Origin: Nocardia rhizosphaerihabitans
Lineage (GTDB): Bacteria > Actinomycetota > Actinomycetes > Mycobacteriales > Mycobacteriaceae
NCBI RefSeq assembly: GCF_014646295.1
Contig: NZ_BMNE01000011.1
Location: forward strand, 1 to 64,000
Length of the DNA stretch: 64,000 nucleotides
Direction: 5' to 3'
Of this stretch, positions 42,321 to 50,681 are shown piece after piece. The notes under the pieces are model-generated. The model searched no databases, was not told where the DNA came from, and saw only the letters and a list, made by a program, of their open reading frames with translations. The first letter of the stretch is position 1. Each line of letters begins with the position of its first letter. Made by a program: the position numbers and the translations under genes.

Positions 42321-43550
42321 ATGACCACCGATATCGAGCCCGTCGAGAAATTCCGCACCAGAGCGCGGAATTGGCTGCGGGCGAACATGCCCCCGGCACC
42401 GTCGGTGGCGCCCCCGTCCGACACCGAGGTGGCGTGGGATCGCGCTCGCCAGTTGCAGCGGATGCTCCACGACGGCGGCTTCGCCGGCATCTGCTTCCCC
42501 GCCGAGTACGGCGGGCTCGGACTGACCGCAGACCATCAGGACGCGTTCACCGACGAGTCCATCCCCTACGAGATGCCGCTGCTGCTGAATGTGCCGACCC
42601 TGGCCATCTGCGCTGCCAGCTTGCTCGACCTCGGTACCGAGGAACAGAAGCGAACTCACCTGCCTGCCGTGTTGCGCGGTGACGAGATCCTGGTGCAGTT
42701 CCTCTCCGAGCCGCGCGGCGGTTCGGATCTGGCTGGCCTCACCTCCCGCGCCGACCGCGACGGTGATCGCTGGATCCTCAACGGTTCCAAGATCTGGAGC
42801 TCCGGCGCCTACGCCGCCGACTACGCCCTGTGCCTGGCCCGCACCGACTGGTCGGTGCCCAAACATCATGGCCTGACGCTGTTCCTGGTACCTGTGCATG
42901 CCGAGGGCGTCACGGTGCGGCGGATCAAGCAGGTCACCGGTTCGACCGAGTTCTGCCAGGAGTTCTTCGACGATGTCGAGCTACCGGCGGACGCCGTGGT
43001 CGGTCGGGTCGGCGCAGGCTGGGAAGCCGCCTCGCGCCTGCTCGTCCACGAACGGGCCGCGCTCGGCGGCACCTCGCCCTACACCAGTGGCGCGCGGCCG
43101 CACCTCGGCGGCGAAGCGGACCAGCTGCTGCGCCTCGCGAAAGCGACCGGCCAATGGGACAATTCGCGAGTACGCGAGGACATCGGCGAGGCACGGGCGA
43201 TGAATGTCGTTCGCGACCAGCTCATCTCGCACGTGACCAAGGCGATCACAACGGGCGCGCTACCACCGGCGGCCGGCGCCATCCCCCGGCTCTTCTCCGC
43301 CGAGAACGCGTGGCTGCAAACCGATACGGCGGTGCGCATCGCCGGGCCGATGGCCGCCACGCACACCCGAGGAGACGGCGCCGACACCGAAACCGTCGGA
43401 CTCGACTATCTGTTCCGCGCGGCGTGGAGCCTGGCCGGTGGGAGCACCGAGATGGCGCGCAACGTGATCAGCGAGCGAGTACTCGGAATGCCAAGGGAGT
43501 CGGCCGCCGATCGCGACGTGCCCTTCAGCGAGGTTCCGCACGGACGGTGA
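42321..43550 (+). CDS. acyl-CoA dehydrogenase, large subunit type (FadE)
   Basis: A 409-residue alpha-type subunit with SEPRGGSDLAG, GSKIWSSGAYAADYAL and the C-terminal AGGSTEMARNVISERVLGMP. As in the other large subunits of this window, the YEGT Glu is replaced (AGGS). It closes a two-gene operon with the small subunit and is followed by a hairpin terminator. Confidence 0.92.
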   Translation: MTTDIEPVEKFRTRARNWLRANMPPAPSVAPPSDTEVAWDRARQLQRMLHDGGFAGICFPAEYGGLGLTADHQDAFTDESIPYEMPLLLNVPTLAICAASLLDLGTEEQKRTHLPAVLRGDEILVQFLSEPRGGSDLAGLTSRADRDGDRWILNGSKIWSSGAYAADYALCLARTDWSVPKHHGLTLFLVPVHAEGVTVRRIKQVTGSTEFCQEFFDDVELPADAVVGRVGAGWEAASRLLVHERAALGGTSPYTSGARPHLGGEADQLLRLAKATGQWDNSRVREDIGEARAMNVVRDQLISHVTKAITTGALPPAAGAIPRLFSAENAWLQTDTAVRIAGPMAATHTRGDGADTETVGLDYLFRAAWSLAGGSTEMARNVISERVLGMPRESAADRDVPFSEVPHGR

Positions 43551-43559
43551 GTTGACGGT

Positions 43560-43595
43560 GGGCGGCTCCTCGTTCGGTGTGACGACGAGCCGCCC
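43560..43595. terminator. hairpin between convergent genes
   Basis: GGGCGGCTCCTCGT pairs with ACGACGAGCCGCCC (one mismatch in 14) across an eight-base loop. It is 10 bases after the dehydrogenase stop and 44 bases from the end of the convergent ferredoxin gene. Confidence 0.7.
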
Positions 43596-43638
43596 GCTCG
43601 AGCTGCGCTGAACTCCGCGTGCGGTGGAATGAGCCCGA

Positions 43639-43971
43639 TCACTCGTATTCGATGGTGAGTGTTTCGCTGCGCGGCTCGGACTGACAGGTGAGCACATAGC
43701 CCTGCGCGACGTCGTCATCGGTGAGCGCGTCGTTGACTCGCATGTCGACCCTGCCATCCACCAACCGGGCCATGCAGGTGCCGCAATTGCCCGCTTCGCA
43801 AGCGAACGGCGGGTTGAGACCGGCCCGGCGGGCGGCTTCGAGCACCGTATCGTCGGCGGCGATCCGCACGGTCCGAGTTGTTCCGTCGAGTCGGATGGTG
43901 GCGTCCGTCTCGACGCCGACCGCTGCCAGTTTACCGCCGGATCGCGCGGGATCGTTGACAGTTTCTGTCAT
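43639..43971 (-). CDS. plant-type [2Fe-2S] ferredoxin
   Basis: A 110-residue electron carrier with C58-x4-C63-x2-C66 and C96 (ACEAGNCGTCMARL and LTCQSEP). It resembles the C-terminal ferredoxin domain of Rieske oxygenase reductases such as KshB, but has no FAD or NAD domain. It could serve the Rieske oxygenase at 62676, which appears to belong to the same regulon (motif 2). ATG 43971 has AAAGGGGAG upstream. The crotonase gene ends 43 bases before it, so it may be the last gene of that operon. Confidence 0.9.
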   Translation of the reverse strand: MTETVNDPARSGGKLAAVGVETDATIRLDGTTRTVRIAADDTVLEAARRAGLNPPFACEAGNCGTCMARLVDGRVDMRVNDALTDDDVAQGYVLTCQSEPRSETLTIEYE

Positions 43972-44014
43972 GAGAAAGCTCCCCTTTCAAAGAAATTCGG
44001 GCGGTGGTTCGCGC

Positions 44015-44782
44015 TCAAGTACCGGTCCATCGGGGTGCGCGCTTGTCTGCGAACGCGAGTGGACCTTCCTGCGCGTCCGAGCTCCGGTAGCAATGCGTCG
44101 AGGCATGCCGCGCCGCCTGCAAGGCTGCCGATCGACCCATCTCGGTGGCGAGCATGACCGTCTCCCTGGCGGCGCGCACCGACAGCGGGGCCCCGGCCGA
44201 GACCTCCCTCGCCAGGTCGAGCGCGGCAGGAAGCAGGTCTTCCGGCTCGGCGAGGCGGTTCACCAGACCTATCTCGTAGGCACGCCGCGCGTCGATCGGC
44301 TTGCCGGTCAACAAGATCTCCATCATGATTCGCTGCGGGATCATGTGGATCAGCGGCGCGGCCCACGGCGAACTGCGCCCCACCTTGACCTCGGTGATCG
44401 CGAAGGACGCGGTGGTCGAGGCGACACACAGATCACACGCCTGGGCGATCATCCAGCCGCCGGCGAAGGCGACGCCGTTGACGGCGGCGATCGTCGGTTT
44501 ACTCAGTGCCACAGTGTCATACGGCACCGGGAACATGTCTCGTGGCGGAACCGACATCCCGGTCTCCACCATCTCCTTCAGATCGCCGCCCGCGCAGAAG
44601 GCCTGTCCCGTGCCGGTGAGCACGGCGACCCGCAGGGCCGGATCATCCTCGAACCGCGCCCACGCGTCGAACAGCCCAGCCCGCACATCGCGCGCCAGAC
44701 AGTTGCGGGTGTCGGGGCGGTTCAAGGTGATGACCGCGATCCCGTCCGGGCGAGCGTCGAACAGCACAGGTTCTTCGAACAT
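44015..44782 (-). CDS. enoyl-CoA hydratase/isomerase (crotonase)
   Basis: A 255-residue crotonase. The oxyanion-hole stretches GQAFCAGGDLKEM and AAVNGVAFAGGW are present. Both catalytic glutamates of hydratases seem conserved (FAITEVKVG and MMEILLTG), so hydration of a 2-enoyl-CoA is likely. The start at 44782 (MFEEPVLF) shares one base with the stop of the CoA-transferase gene. Confidence 0.91.
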   Translation of the reverse strand: MFEEPVLFDARPDGIAVITLNRPDTRNCLARDVRAGLFDAWARFEDDPALRVAVLTGTGQAFCAGGDLKEMVETGMSVPPRDMFPVPYDTVALSKPTIAAVNGVAFAGGWMIAQACDLCVASTTASFAITEVKVGRSSPWAAPLIHMIPQRIMMEILLTGKPIDARRAYEIGLVNRLAEPEDLLPAALDLAREVSAGAPLSVRAARETVMLATEMGRSAALQAARHASTHCYRSSDAQEGPLAFADKRAPRWTGT

Positions 44783-46053
44783 CAGAATCCTCTCCGCTGG
44801 ATCTCGCACGCCGCGCGGTCCAGGTCGTCGCGAAAATCGGGGTGTGCGATCGCGATCAGTGCGCGCGCACGTTCGGCAAGCGTCCGGCCCACGAGTTCGG
44901 CGGCACCGAATTCGGTGACGATCACGTCCACCTCGGTGCGTGCGGTGGTCACCGGGCCCGACAATGTAGCCGCGATGCGGCTCACCGTTCCGCCCCGCGC
45001 GGTGGACTGCAGGGCGATCACCGACCGCCCACCCCGCGACCGCATACCTGCGCGCACGAAATCGACCTGTCCGCCGGTGCCACCGAAATAGGCCGTACCG
45101 CTCTGCTCGGCGTTGACCTGGCCGGTGAGGTCTACCTCCACGGCCGAGTTGACGGTGACCAGCCCACTGAGCCGGGCAAGGACGGCGGGATCGTGGGTGT
45201 AGGCGGTGCTACACATCCGGATCAGCGGGTTGCCGTCGGCGAATCGGTAGAGCCGCTCGGTGCCGATCAGCGCGCCGGTGATCGACACTCCACAGTCGAT
45301 CTCCTTGCGCGCGTTGGTCACCACGCCCGCCTCCACCAAGTCGACCAGACTGTCGCCGATCATGCCGGAATGCACGCCGAGATGGGTACGGTCGCGCAGC
45401 AGGCGCAGCACGGCGTCGGGCACCGCGCCGATGCCGACCTGCAGCACCGCTCCGTCATCGATGAATTCGGCTACGTGCCGGGCGATTGCGTCGTCCGCGG
45501 CCCCGATGGTCGCGGGCGCGACACACACCGGGTCACGGGAGACCTGGACGGCGTAATCGATATCGTCGGAGTGGATGCGCTCTCCCATCGTGCGAGGCAC
45601 CCGGTCGTTCACCTCGGCCACGACTACCCGGGCCGCCTTCACTGCCGCGCGAACATGATCACTGATCAAGCCCAGGCTGTGCGTCCCGTCCGCGGCGGCG
45701 GGAGCGACCTGGACGAAGGCGATATCACAGCCGAGATCGCCCGCCTCGATCATCGGCCCGACGCGGCTGACGTGGCACGGCACCACGCTGAGCCGGTGCA
45801 CCGCGGACAGCGCTCGCAGCGCACCGATGGCGCCCATGCTTACCGGCTCGAACACGTTCGCGGCGGCCGGTGTGAGGATGCCGGAGAAGCTGGTCGCGAT
45901 GAACAGCGAGAGGTCGGCGATCGCACCGCCCTGCGCGATGAGTGCCTCGATCAAGGTGGTCGGCTCGCCACAGGCCTGGCCCGCGACGATGCGGTCACCG
46001 GGGCGCAGGATCGCGCGCAGGTCGAGGTCGTCGGCGGACAAGATGGCGGTCAC
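44782..46053 (-). CDS. acetyl-CoA hydrolase/4-hydroxybutyrate CoA-transferase family protein
   Basis: A class I CoA-transferase of 423 residues. Recognisable stretches are HVSRVGPMIEAGDLGCDIAF, GIGAVPDAVLRLLRDRTHLG, HSGMIGDSLVDLVEAG and VTEFGAAELVGRTLAERA. It moves CoA from acetyl-CoA or another acyl-CoA to an acid. The GTG start at 46053 overlaps the preceding stop (GTGA). The longer frame to 46773 lies in the type III CoA-transferase gene. Two CoA-transferases of unrelated folds in one operon is notable. Confidence 0.9.
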   Translation of the reverse strand: MTAILSADDLDLRAILRPGDRIVAGQACGEPTTLIEALIAQGGAIADLSLFIATSFSGILTPAAANVFEPVSMGAIGALRALSAVHRLSVVPCHVSRVGPMIEAGDLGCDIAFVQVAPAAADGTHSLGLISDHVRAAVKAARVVVAEVNDRVPRTMGERIHSDDIDYAVQVSRDPVCVAPATIGAADDAIARHVAEFIDDGAVLQVGIGAVPDAVLRLLRDRTHLGVHSGMIGDSLVDLVEAGVVTNARKEIDCGVSITGALIGTERLYRFADGNPLIRMCSTAYTHDPAVLARLSGLVTVNSAVEVDLTGQVNAEQSGTAYFGGTGGQVDFVRAGMRSRGGRSVIALQSTARGGTVSRIAATLSGPVTTARTEVDVIVTEFGAAELVGRTLAERARALIAIAHPDFRDDLDRAACEIQRRGF

Positions 46054-47213
46054 CGGGCTGCCTTCGGCGGTGTGGCCGCCCGAAGGCGATCCAGTACTTC
46101 GGCGGTGTCGGCACCGAGGCGGGGCGCCGGGCCCGCGACCCGGCCCGGGGTCCGTGAGAACCAGGCGGGTGGACCGGGAAAGCGGACCGGTCCGTGGGGG
46201 GTGTCGACGGTCTGGAAGAAGCCGACCGCGGCGAGGTGGTCGTTGTCGAACAACTCGTCGAGGGAGCGCACTGGTGCGGCCGGAATGTCCAGGGAGCGCA
46301 GCAGTGTCAGCCATTGCTCGGTGGTCCGCTGGAGGAAGATCTCGCTGAGCCCGGCGTAGACGGTATCGATCCGCGCCGCGCGTTGGGCCAGTGTGGCGAA
46401 CTCGGGCCCCGCCCAAGGCGGGCGCACCGCGTCGACGAACGCCGCCCAATGCTTGTCGTTGTAGACCAGTGCCGCCAGGTAGCCGTCGGCAGTGCGGTAG
46501 GGCCTGCGGTCGGGTGTAACCGCCCGCGGATAGGTCGCGGGGCCCAGCGGCGGGTCGAACATGGCACCGTTGGCGTGCTCGACCAGCATGAACGCCGCCA
46601 TGGTCTCGAACATGGCGACCTCGACTTCTTGGCCATCGCCGGTGCGCTCGCGATGCAGCAATGCCATCGTGGTGGCGTACACAGCGGTCAGTCCGGCGAC
46701 CTTGTCTGCGATGACACTGCCCACATAACCCGGTGTGCCGGTGAGCATTTCCTGTGCGTAGGGCAGTCCGCACTCGGCCTGGACAGTGTCGTCGTAGGCG
46801 GGAAGGTCGGAGTCCGGCCCACCGCGGCCATAGCCGTAGCAGTTGGTGTAGACGATGTTCGGGTTCACCATCGCCACGTCCTGGTATCCGAAGCCAAGGC
46901 GCTCGATCGCCGAGGCTCGCATGGAATGGACGAACACATCGGCTCCGGCGATCAGTTCACGCAGCGCGGTGGCGTCCGCCTCGGTGCGCAGGTCGAGGAC
47001 CACGCTGCGCTTACCCCGGTTGACATTGACGAACACCCCGCTCATGCCCGGCTCGGGACCCACCGAGATATAGCGAGTGTCGTCACCGCGTGGCGGTTCG
47101 ACCTTGATCACGTCGGCCCCCATGTCGGCCATGATCTGAGTGCAGTAGGGGCCCATCACCATCGCCGTCAGGTCGATGACCCGAATCCCTGAGAGCGGAC
47201 CTGTGTGTTCCAT
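46050..47213 (-). CDS. CaiB/BaiF type III CoA-transferase
   Basis: A 387-residue type III CoA-transferase, with MADMGADVIKVEPPRGDDTR and the catalytic Asp near residue 141 (AYDDTVQAECG). The start has GAAGGGG upstream. It heads the minus-strand operon of two CoA-transferases, a crotonase and a ferredoxin, with a motif 2 operator 44 bases upstream. Confidence 0.92.
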   Translation of the reverse strand: MEHTGPLSGIRVIDLTAMVMGPYCTQIMADMGADVIKVEPPRGDDTRYISVGPEPGMSGVFVNVNRGKRSVVLDLRTEADATALRELIAGADVFVHSMRASAIERLGFGYQDVAMVNPNIVYTNCYGYGRGGPDSDLPAYDDTVQAECGLPYAQEMLTGTPGYVGSVIADKVAGLTAVYATTMALLHRERTGDGQEVEVAMFETMAAFMLVEHANGAMFDPPLGPATYPRAVTPDRRPYRTADGYLAALVYNDKHWAAFVDAVRPPWAGPEFATLAQRAARIDTVYAGLSEIFLQRTTEQWLTLLRSLDIPAAPVRSLDELFDNDHLAAVGFFQTVDTPHGPVRFPGPPAWFSRTPGRVAGPAPRLGADTAEVLDRLRAATPPKAAR

Positions 47214-47256
47214 CGTGTCCCCTTCGCGCGTCGCACCCGATCTGCCTAACTAGTGA

Positions 47257-47270
47257 ATCCTTGCAAGGAT
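47257..47270. promoter_or_regulatory. motif 2 operator in a divergent promoter region
   Basis: ATCCTTGCAAGGAT is a perfect 14-base palindrome midway between the CoA-transferase start (47213, minus) and the ligase start (47289, plus). It shares ATCCT-N4-AGGAT with 59005-59018 and 60125-60144. It is proposed as a site for the GntR regulator at 59111 and could control both operons. Confidence 0.65.
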
Positions 47271-47288
47271 AGTGCTATTAAGGAAGAT

Positions 47289-48809
47289 GTGGACAGTAAC
47301 ATCGGCAATCCCCGAGCTCCGCGACCAATCGCGACTGTGCTCGACACAGCCCTGCGCAGTCGCCCCGACGCCACCGCACTGATCGCCGCGTCGGGCGCTT
47401 GGAGTTACGCCGAACTCGACGAGCAGGCTGGGCGGGCAGCGGGAGCACTGTGGTCGCTCGGTGTCCGACCCGGCGACCGGGTCGCGGCCTGCCTGCCCAA
47501 CGATCTCGGCATCGTCGCCGCGTTCCACGGCGTGCAGCGCATCGGCGCGATCTGGGCGGGCATCGGTGAGGCGAACGCACCGGCCGAACAGCAATACCTG
47601 CACGATCTCTGCGATCCCGCCGTGGTGCTGGCCGGCCCACACTGGCGCGCCGCGTCACCGCAGGCAGTGCACCCGGACCGCTGGGCGGAGAAGTTCGCCC
47701 GCGCCGAACCCGCTCCCGACATCACCCAGGACGTCGACGCCGCCGCGGGCATCGCGTTCACCAGCGGCACCTCCGGGCGACCGAAAGCGGTGGTACACAG
47801 CCAGCGCAACCTGATGCTGCCCGGCGCAGTCGTGCTCGCCACCCGCGGCTGGGGTCCTGATCTGCGCCGGGGCGACAGCTTCCCGCTCACGATCCTGAAC
47901 ATGATGGTGTTGTCCACCCTCACCACGGCCCAGGCCGGCGGTTGCGCGGTGATCATGGACCGTCGCGACGTGGCCGGAGTGGCCGAGTGGATCGCCGAAC
48001 ATCGGGTGACGGTGTGGAACGGCGCCCCGGCCCAGCTCTACGACCTGGCCCGCCGACCTGGCACGGACCTCGGTTCGCTGCGCGAGATCTGGAGCGGCGG
48101 CAGCGACACCCCGGACGCCGTGCGCACTACGTTCGCCGATGCCCATCACGGGCTTGTGCCACGAACGACCTACGGACTCACCGAGGCCCCCACGGTGGTC
48201 GCCATCGACCCGCCCGGTACTGCCTGGATGCCAGGAAGCAGCGGCCGGGTACTCCCCCACCTCGATGTGGCGGCCTACGACGACGGGGGCCACCGGTTGC
48301 CACCGGGTTCCCTGGGCGAGCTCTGCCTGGCCGCCGCGAGCGAAGGCCCGTGGGCGGGACTCTGGCGACCTCCGCTCGGCTACTGGTCCGACGGCGAGGT
48401 GCGCCCGCCACCGCCGGGCCCCTTCGCCACCGGCGATATCGGCACCGTCGACCGGGCCGGACAGCTCGCGGTGCTGGACCGGAAGAAGATGGTGATCATC
48501 CGCGGTGGCGCGAATGTCTACCCACTGGAAGTGGAGCGGGTGCTGGCGATCCATCCGGACGTGACCAGGGTGGCAATATGCCCTGTGCCGGACGAAAGAC
48601 TCGGACAGAAGGTCGCCGCCGTTGTCGAAAGCAGCTGTGCCACTATCAATTTCGACGAGTTGGCGGCGCTGTGCCGGCGCGAACTCGCCGGTTACAAGGT
48701 GCCCGAGATCTGGGCCAGGGTGGATGTGCTGCCGATGAACGCCATGGGCAAGGTCGAGCGCACCGGGCTCACCGCACTCGCCGTCACCGCGCTGCGGCAG
48801 CAGCGATGA
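47289..48809 (+). CDS. AMP-dependent acyl-CoA ligase
   Basis: A 506-residue ligase. The P-loop FTSGTSGRPKAVVHS is near residue 157, the hinge region is FATGDIGTVDRAGQLAV and DRKKMVIIRGGANVYPLE, and the C-terminal lysine is in NAMGKVER. The GTG at 47289 is taken as start because the other possibility, GTG 47253, would put the operator inside the gene. The ribosome binding site AAGGAAG is close. The SDR gene overlaps its stop (ATGA). Confidence 0.9.
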   Translation: MDSNIGNPRAPRPIATVLDTALRSRPDATALIAASGAWSYAELDEQAGRAAGALWSLGVRPGDRVAACLPNDLGIVAAFHGVQRIGAIWAGIGEANAPAEQQYLHDLCDPAVVLAGPHWRAASPQAVHPDRWAEKFARAEPAPDITQDVDAAAGIAFTSGTSGRPKAVVHSQRNLMLPGAVVLATRGWGPDLRRGDSFPLTILNMMVLSTLTTAQAGGCAVIMDRRDVAGVAEWIAEHRVTVWNGAPAQLYDLARRPGTDLGSLREIWSGGSDTPDAVRTTFADAHHGLVPRTTYGLTEAPTVVAIDPPGTAWMPGSSGRVLPHLDVAAYDDGGHRLPPGSLGELCLAAASEGPWAGLWRPPLGYWSDGEVRPPPPGPFATGDIGTVDRAGQLAVLDRKKMVIIRGGANVYPLEVERVLAIHPDVTRVAICPVPDERLGQKVAAVVESSCATINFDELAALCRRELAGYKVPEIWARVDVLPMNAMGKVERTGLTALAVTALRQQR

Positions 48810-49582
48810 GCGCCGATCGCGACACCGCACTGCGGTTGTTCGATCTGACCGGCCGGGTCGCGGTGGTGACCGGCGCGTCGTCGGGGCTCGGCGCAGCGGT
48901 AGCCGAGGCGCTGGCAGGGCTCGGCGCCCGGGTCGCGGTGCTCGCCCGCCGCGCCGACCGGCTGACCGAGCTCGCCGCCCGGGTGGATGGACTCGCGGTT
49001 GTCTGCGATCTGGCCGACCCCGAGCAGATCGCCATCGTGGCACCGACGGTCGCCGAACAACTCGGCCCGCCGACGATCCTGGTGAACGCGGCAGGCAACC
49101 GGTTCACCACCGAGCGCGCCGAGGACGAACCACTCGACGCCGTCCAGCGCACCCTCGGCCTCAATCTGCTGGCGCCGCTCCTCCTGGCACAGGCGGTGTT
49201 CCCGCATATGCGCGCCGCCGGGGGCGGTTCGGTGGTCAATGTTTCCTCGATCAGCGGCCGCGTGGGAATCCCGGGTATCCCTCAGGCTTCGTACGCGGCG
49301 AGCAAAGCCGGATTGTCCGGGCTCACCACCGAACTCGCGGTGCAGTGGGCCCGGCACTCGATTCGGGTGAACACCGTCGCGCCCGGCTTCTTCCGCAGCG
49401 AGATCACCGACAGCCTCTACGACAGCCCCCGCGGCGTCGAGTACCTGCGCCGCAACACCCCGCTGCCCAGCGAAGGCACGGCGCGGGACATGGTCGGCGC
49501 CATCACCTGGTTGTCCGGCGACGCCGCTCGCTACGTGACAGGGCAAACCATCGTGGTGGACGGCGGCTGGACCGCTCGCTGA
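48806..49582 (+). CDS. short-chain dehydrogenase/reductase
   Basis: A 258-residue classical SDR. The cofactor motif is TGASSGLG, then VNAAGN, catalytic Ser in NVSSISGRVG and Tyr-Lys in YAASKAG. It resembles 3-oxoacyl reductase and 2-deoxygluconate dehydrogenase types. Translation is coupled to the ligase. In a CoA-degrading operon it may oxidise a 3-hydroxyacyl-CoA. Confidence 0.92.
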   Translation: MSADRDTALRLFDLTGRVAVVTGASSGLGAAVAEALAGLGARVAVLARRADRLTELAARVDGLAVVCDLADPEQIAIVAPTVAEQLGPPTILVNAAGNRFTTERAEDEPLDAVQRTLGLNLLAPLLLAQAVFPHMRAAGGGSVVNVSSISGRVGIPGIPQASYAASKAGLSGLTTELAVQWARHSIRVNTVAPGFFRSEITDSLYDSPRGVEYLRRNTPLPSEGTARDMVGAITWLSGDAARYVTGQTIVVDGGWTAR

Positions 49583-49645
49583 CACCACGCCCGCCCCGCG
49601 GCGGGTTGACACTGACCAACCCCGAAAGCATGATTATACCTGTCG

Positions 49646-49660
49646 GAGAATGGCATTCTC
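49646..49660. promoter_or_regulatory. motif 1 operator before the reductase-dehydratase-ligase operon
   Basis: GAGAATGGCATTCTC is a perfect 6+3+6 inverted repeat, the complement of the site before the mce operon. It lies 24 bases before ATG 49685, with CATAGA, a possible -10 box, in between. Confidence 0.7.
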
Positions 49661-49684
49661 CCCATAGAGGAAGGGTCCTCCCTG

Positions 49685-50668
49685 ATGTTCTCGGCAATAC
49701 TTCTCGAGAAGAGCGGTACGGGATCGAAGGTCGCATTGACCCGTGTGTCCGACGACGAGCTCCCCGACGGTGATGTCACCGTCGACGTCTCCTACTCCAC
49801 TCTCAACTACAAAGACGCGCTCGCCATCACCGGAAAGTCGCCGGTGGTCCGTTCGTTTCCCATGGTGCCGGGAATCGACCTGGCAGGCGTTGTCGCCCAG
49901 AGCAGCCACCCCAGCTGGTCTACCGGCGACGAGGTCGTACTCAACGGCTGGGGCGTCGGCGAAACCCACTGGGGTGGTCTCGCTCAACGCGCCCGACTGC
50001 GCGGCGACTGGCTGATCCCACTGCCGGACGCGTTCACCGCACGCCAAGCGATGGCGATCGGCACCGCCGGATATACCGCGAGTCTGTGCGTCGAAGCGCT
50101 GGTGTGGCACGGCGTGTCCCCCGACGACGGCGAGATTCTGGTAACCGGGGCTACCGGCGGTGTCGGCAGCGTCGCCATCGCCCTACTCACCACGATCGGC
50201 TACACCGTGGCCGCGGCAACCGGCAAGCCTGCCGAGGCCGGCTATCTGAAGGATCTCGGCGCGAGCACCATCGTCAACCGAGCCGAACTCGCCGAGCGCG
50301 GAAAGCCACTGCAGAAGGAGCGCTGGGCGGGCGTCGTCGAGACAGCCGGCAGCCACACGCTGGTCAATGCGAGCGCGCAGACCCGCTACGGCGGCGCCGT
50401 CGCCGCATGCGGTCTCGCCCAGGGCATGGATCTGCCGGGCACCGTCGCCCCGTTCATCCTGCGCGGGGTGGCCCTCTACGGCATCGACAGCGTGCAGGCA
50501 CCAACGCCGCTCCGCATGCAGGCGTGGGCGCGGCTGGCCCGCGACCTCGATCCGGCCGCACTCGAATCCATCGCCACCGAATTGCCGCTGGGTGAGGCGA
50601 TCACCGCCGCGAACCAATTCTTCGACGGCACCGTGCGTGGCCGTCTCGTCGTCGACGTCAACCGCTGA
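49685..50668 (+). CDS. AcuI/YhdH-type NADPH-dependent acryloyl-CoA reductase family protein
   Basis: A 327-residue medium-chain reductase without zinc ligands. TLNYKDALAITGKSPVVRSF, GIDLAGVV, VTGATGGVGSVAIALL (NADPH) and the end DGTVRGRLVVDVNR match AcuI and YhdH, which reduce acryloyl-CoA or similar enoyl compounds. It is the first gene of the operon reductase, dehydratase, ligase. Confidence 0.88.
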   Translation: MFSAILLEKSGTGSKVALTRVSDDELPDGDVTVDVSYSTLNYKDALAITGKSPVVRSFPMVPGIDLAGVVAQSSHPSWSTGDEVVLNGWGVGETHWGGLAQRARLRGDWLIPLPDAFTARQAMAIGTAGYTASLCVEALVWHGVSPDDGEILVTGATGGVGSVAIALLTTIGYTVAAATGKPAEAGYLKDLGASTIVNRAELAERGKPLQKERWAGVVETAGSHTLVNASAQTRYGGAVAACGLAQGMDLPGTVAPFILRGVALYGIDSVQAPTPLRMQAWARLARDLDPAALESIATELPLGEAITAANQFFDGTVRGRLVVDVNR

Positions 50669-50681
50669 ACTGGAGAATCCT

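Noticed and set aside
46054..46773. Upstream extension of the class I CoA-transferase
   Set aside because: It is out of frame inside the type III CoA-transferase gene, and the family N-terminus begins at the GTGA overlap.
50671..50681. GAGAAT before the double hot-dog gene as a motif 1 half-site
   Set aside because: There is no second half-site, and the stretch GGAGAA serves as the ribosome binding site within an operon.
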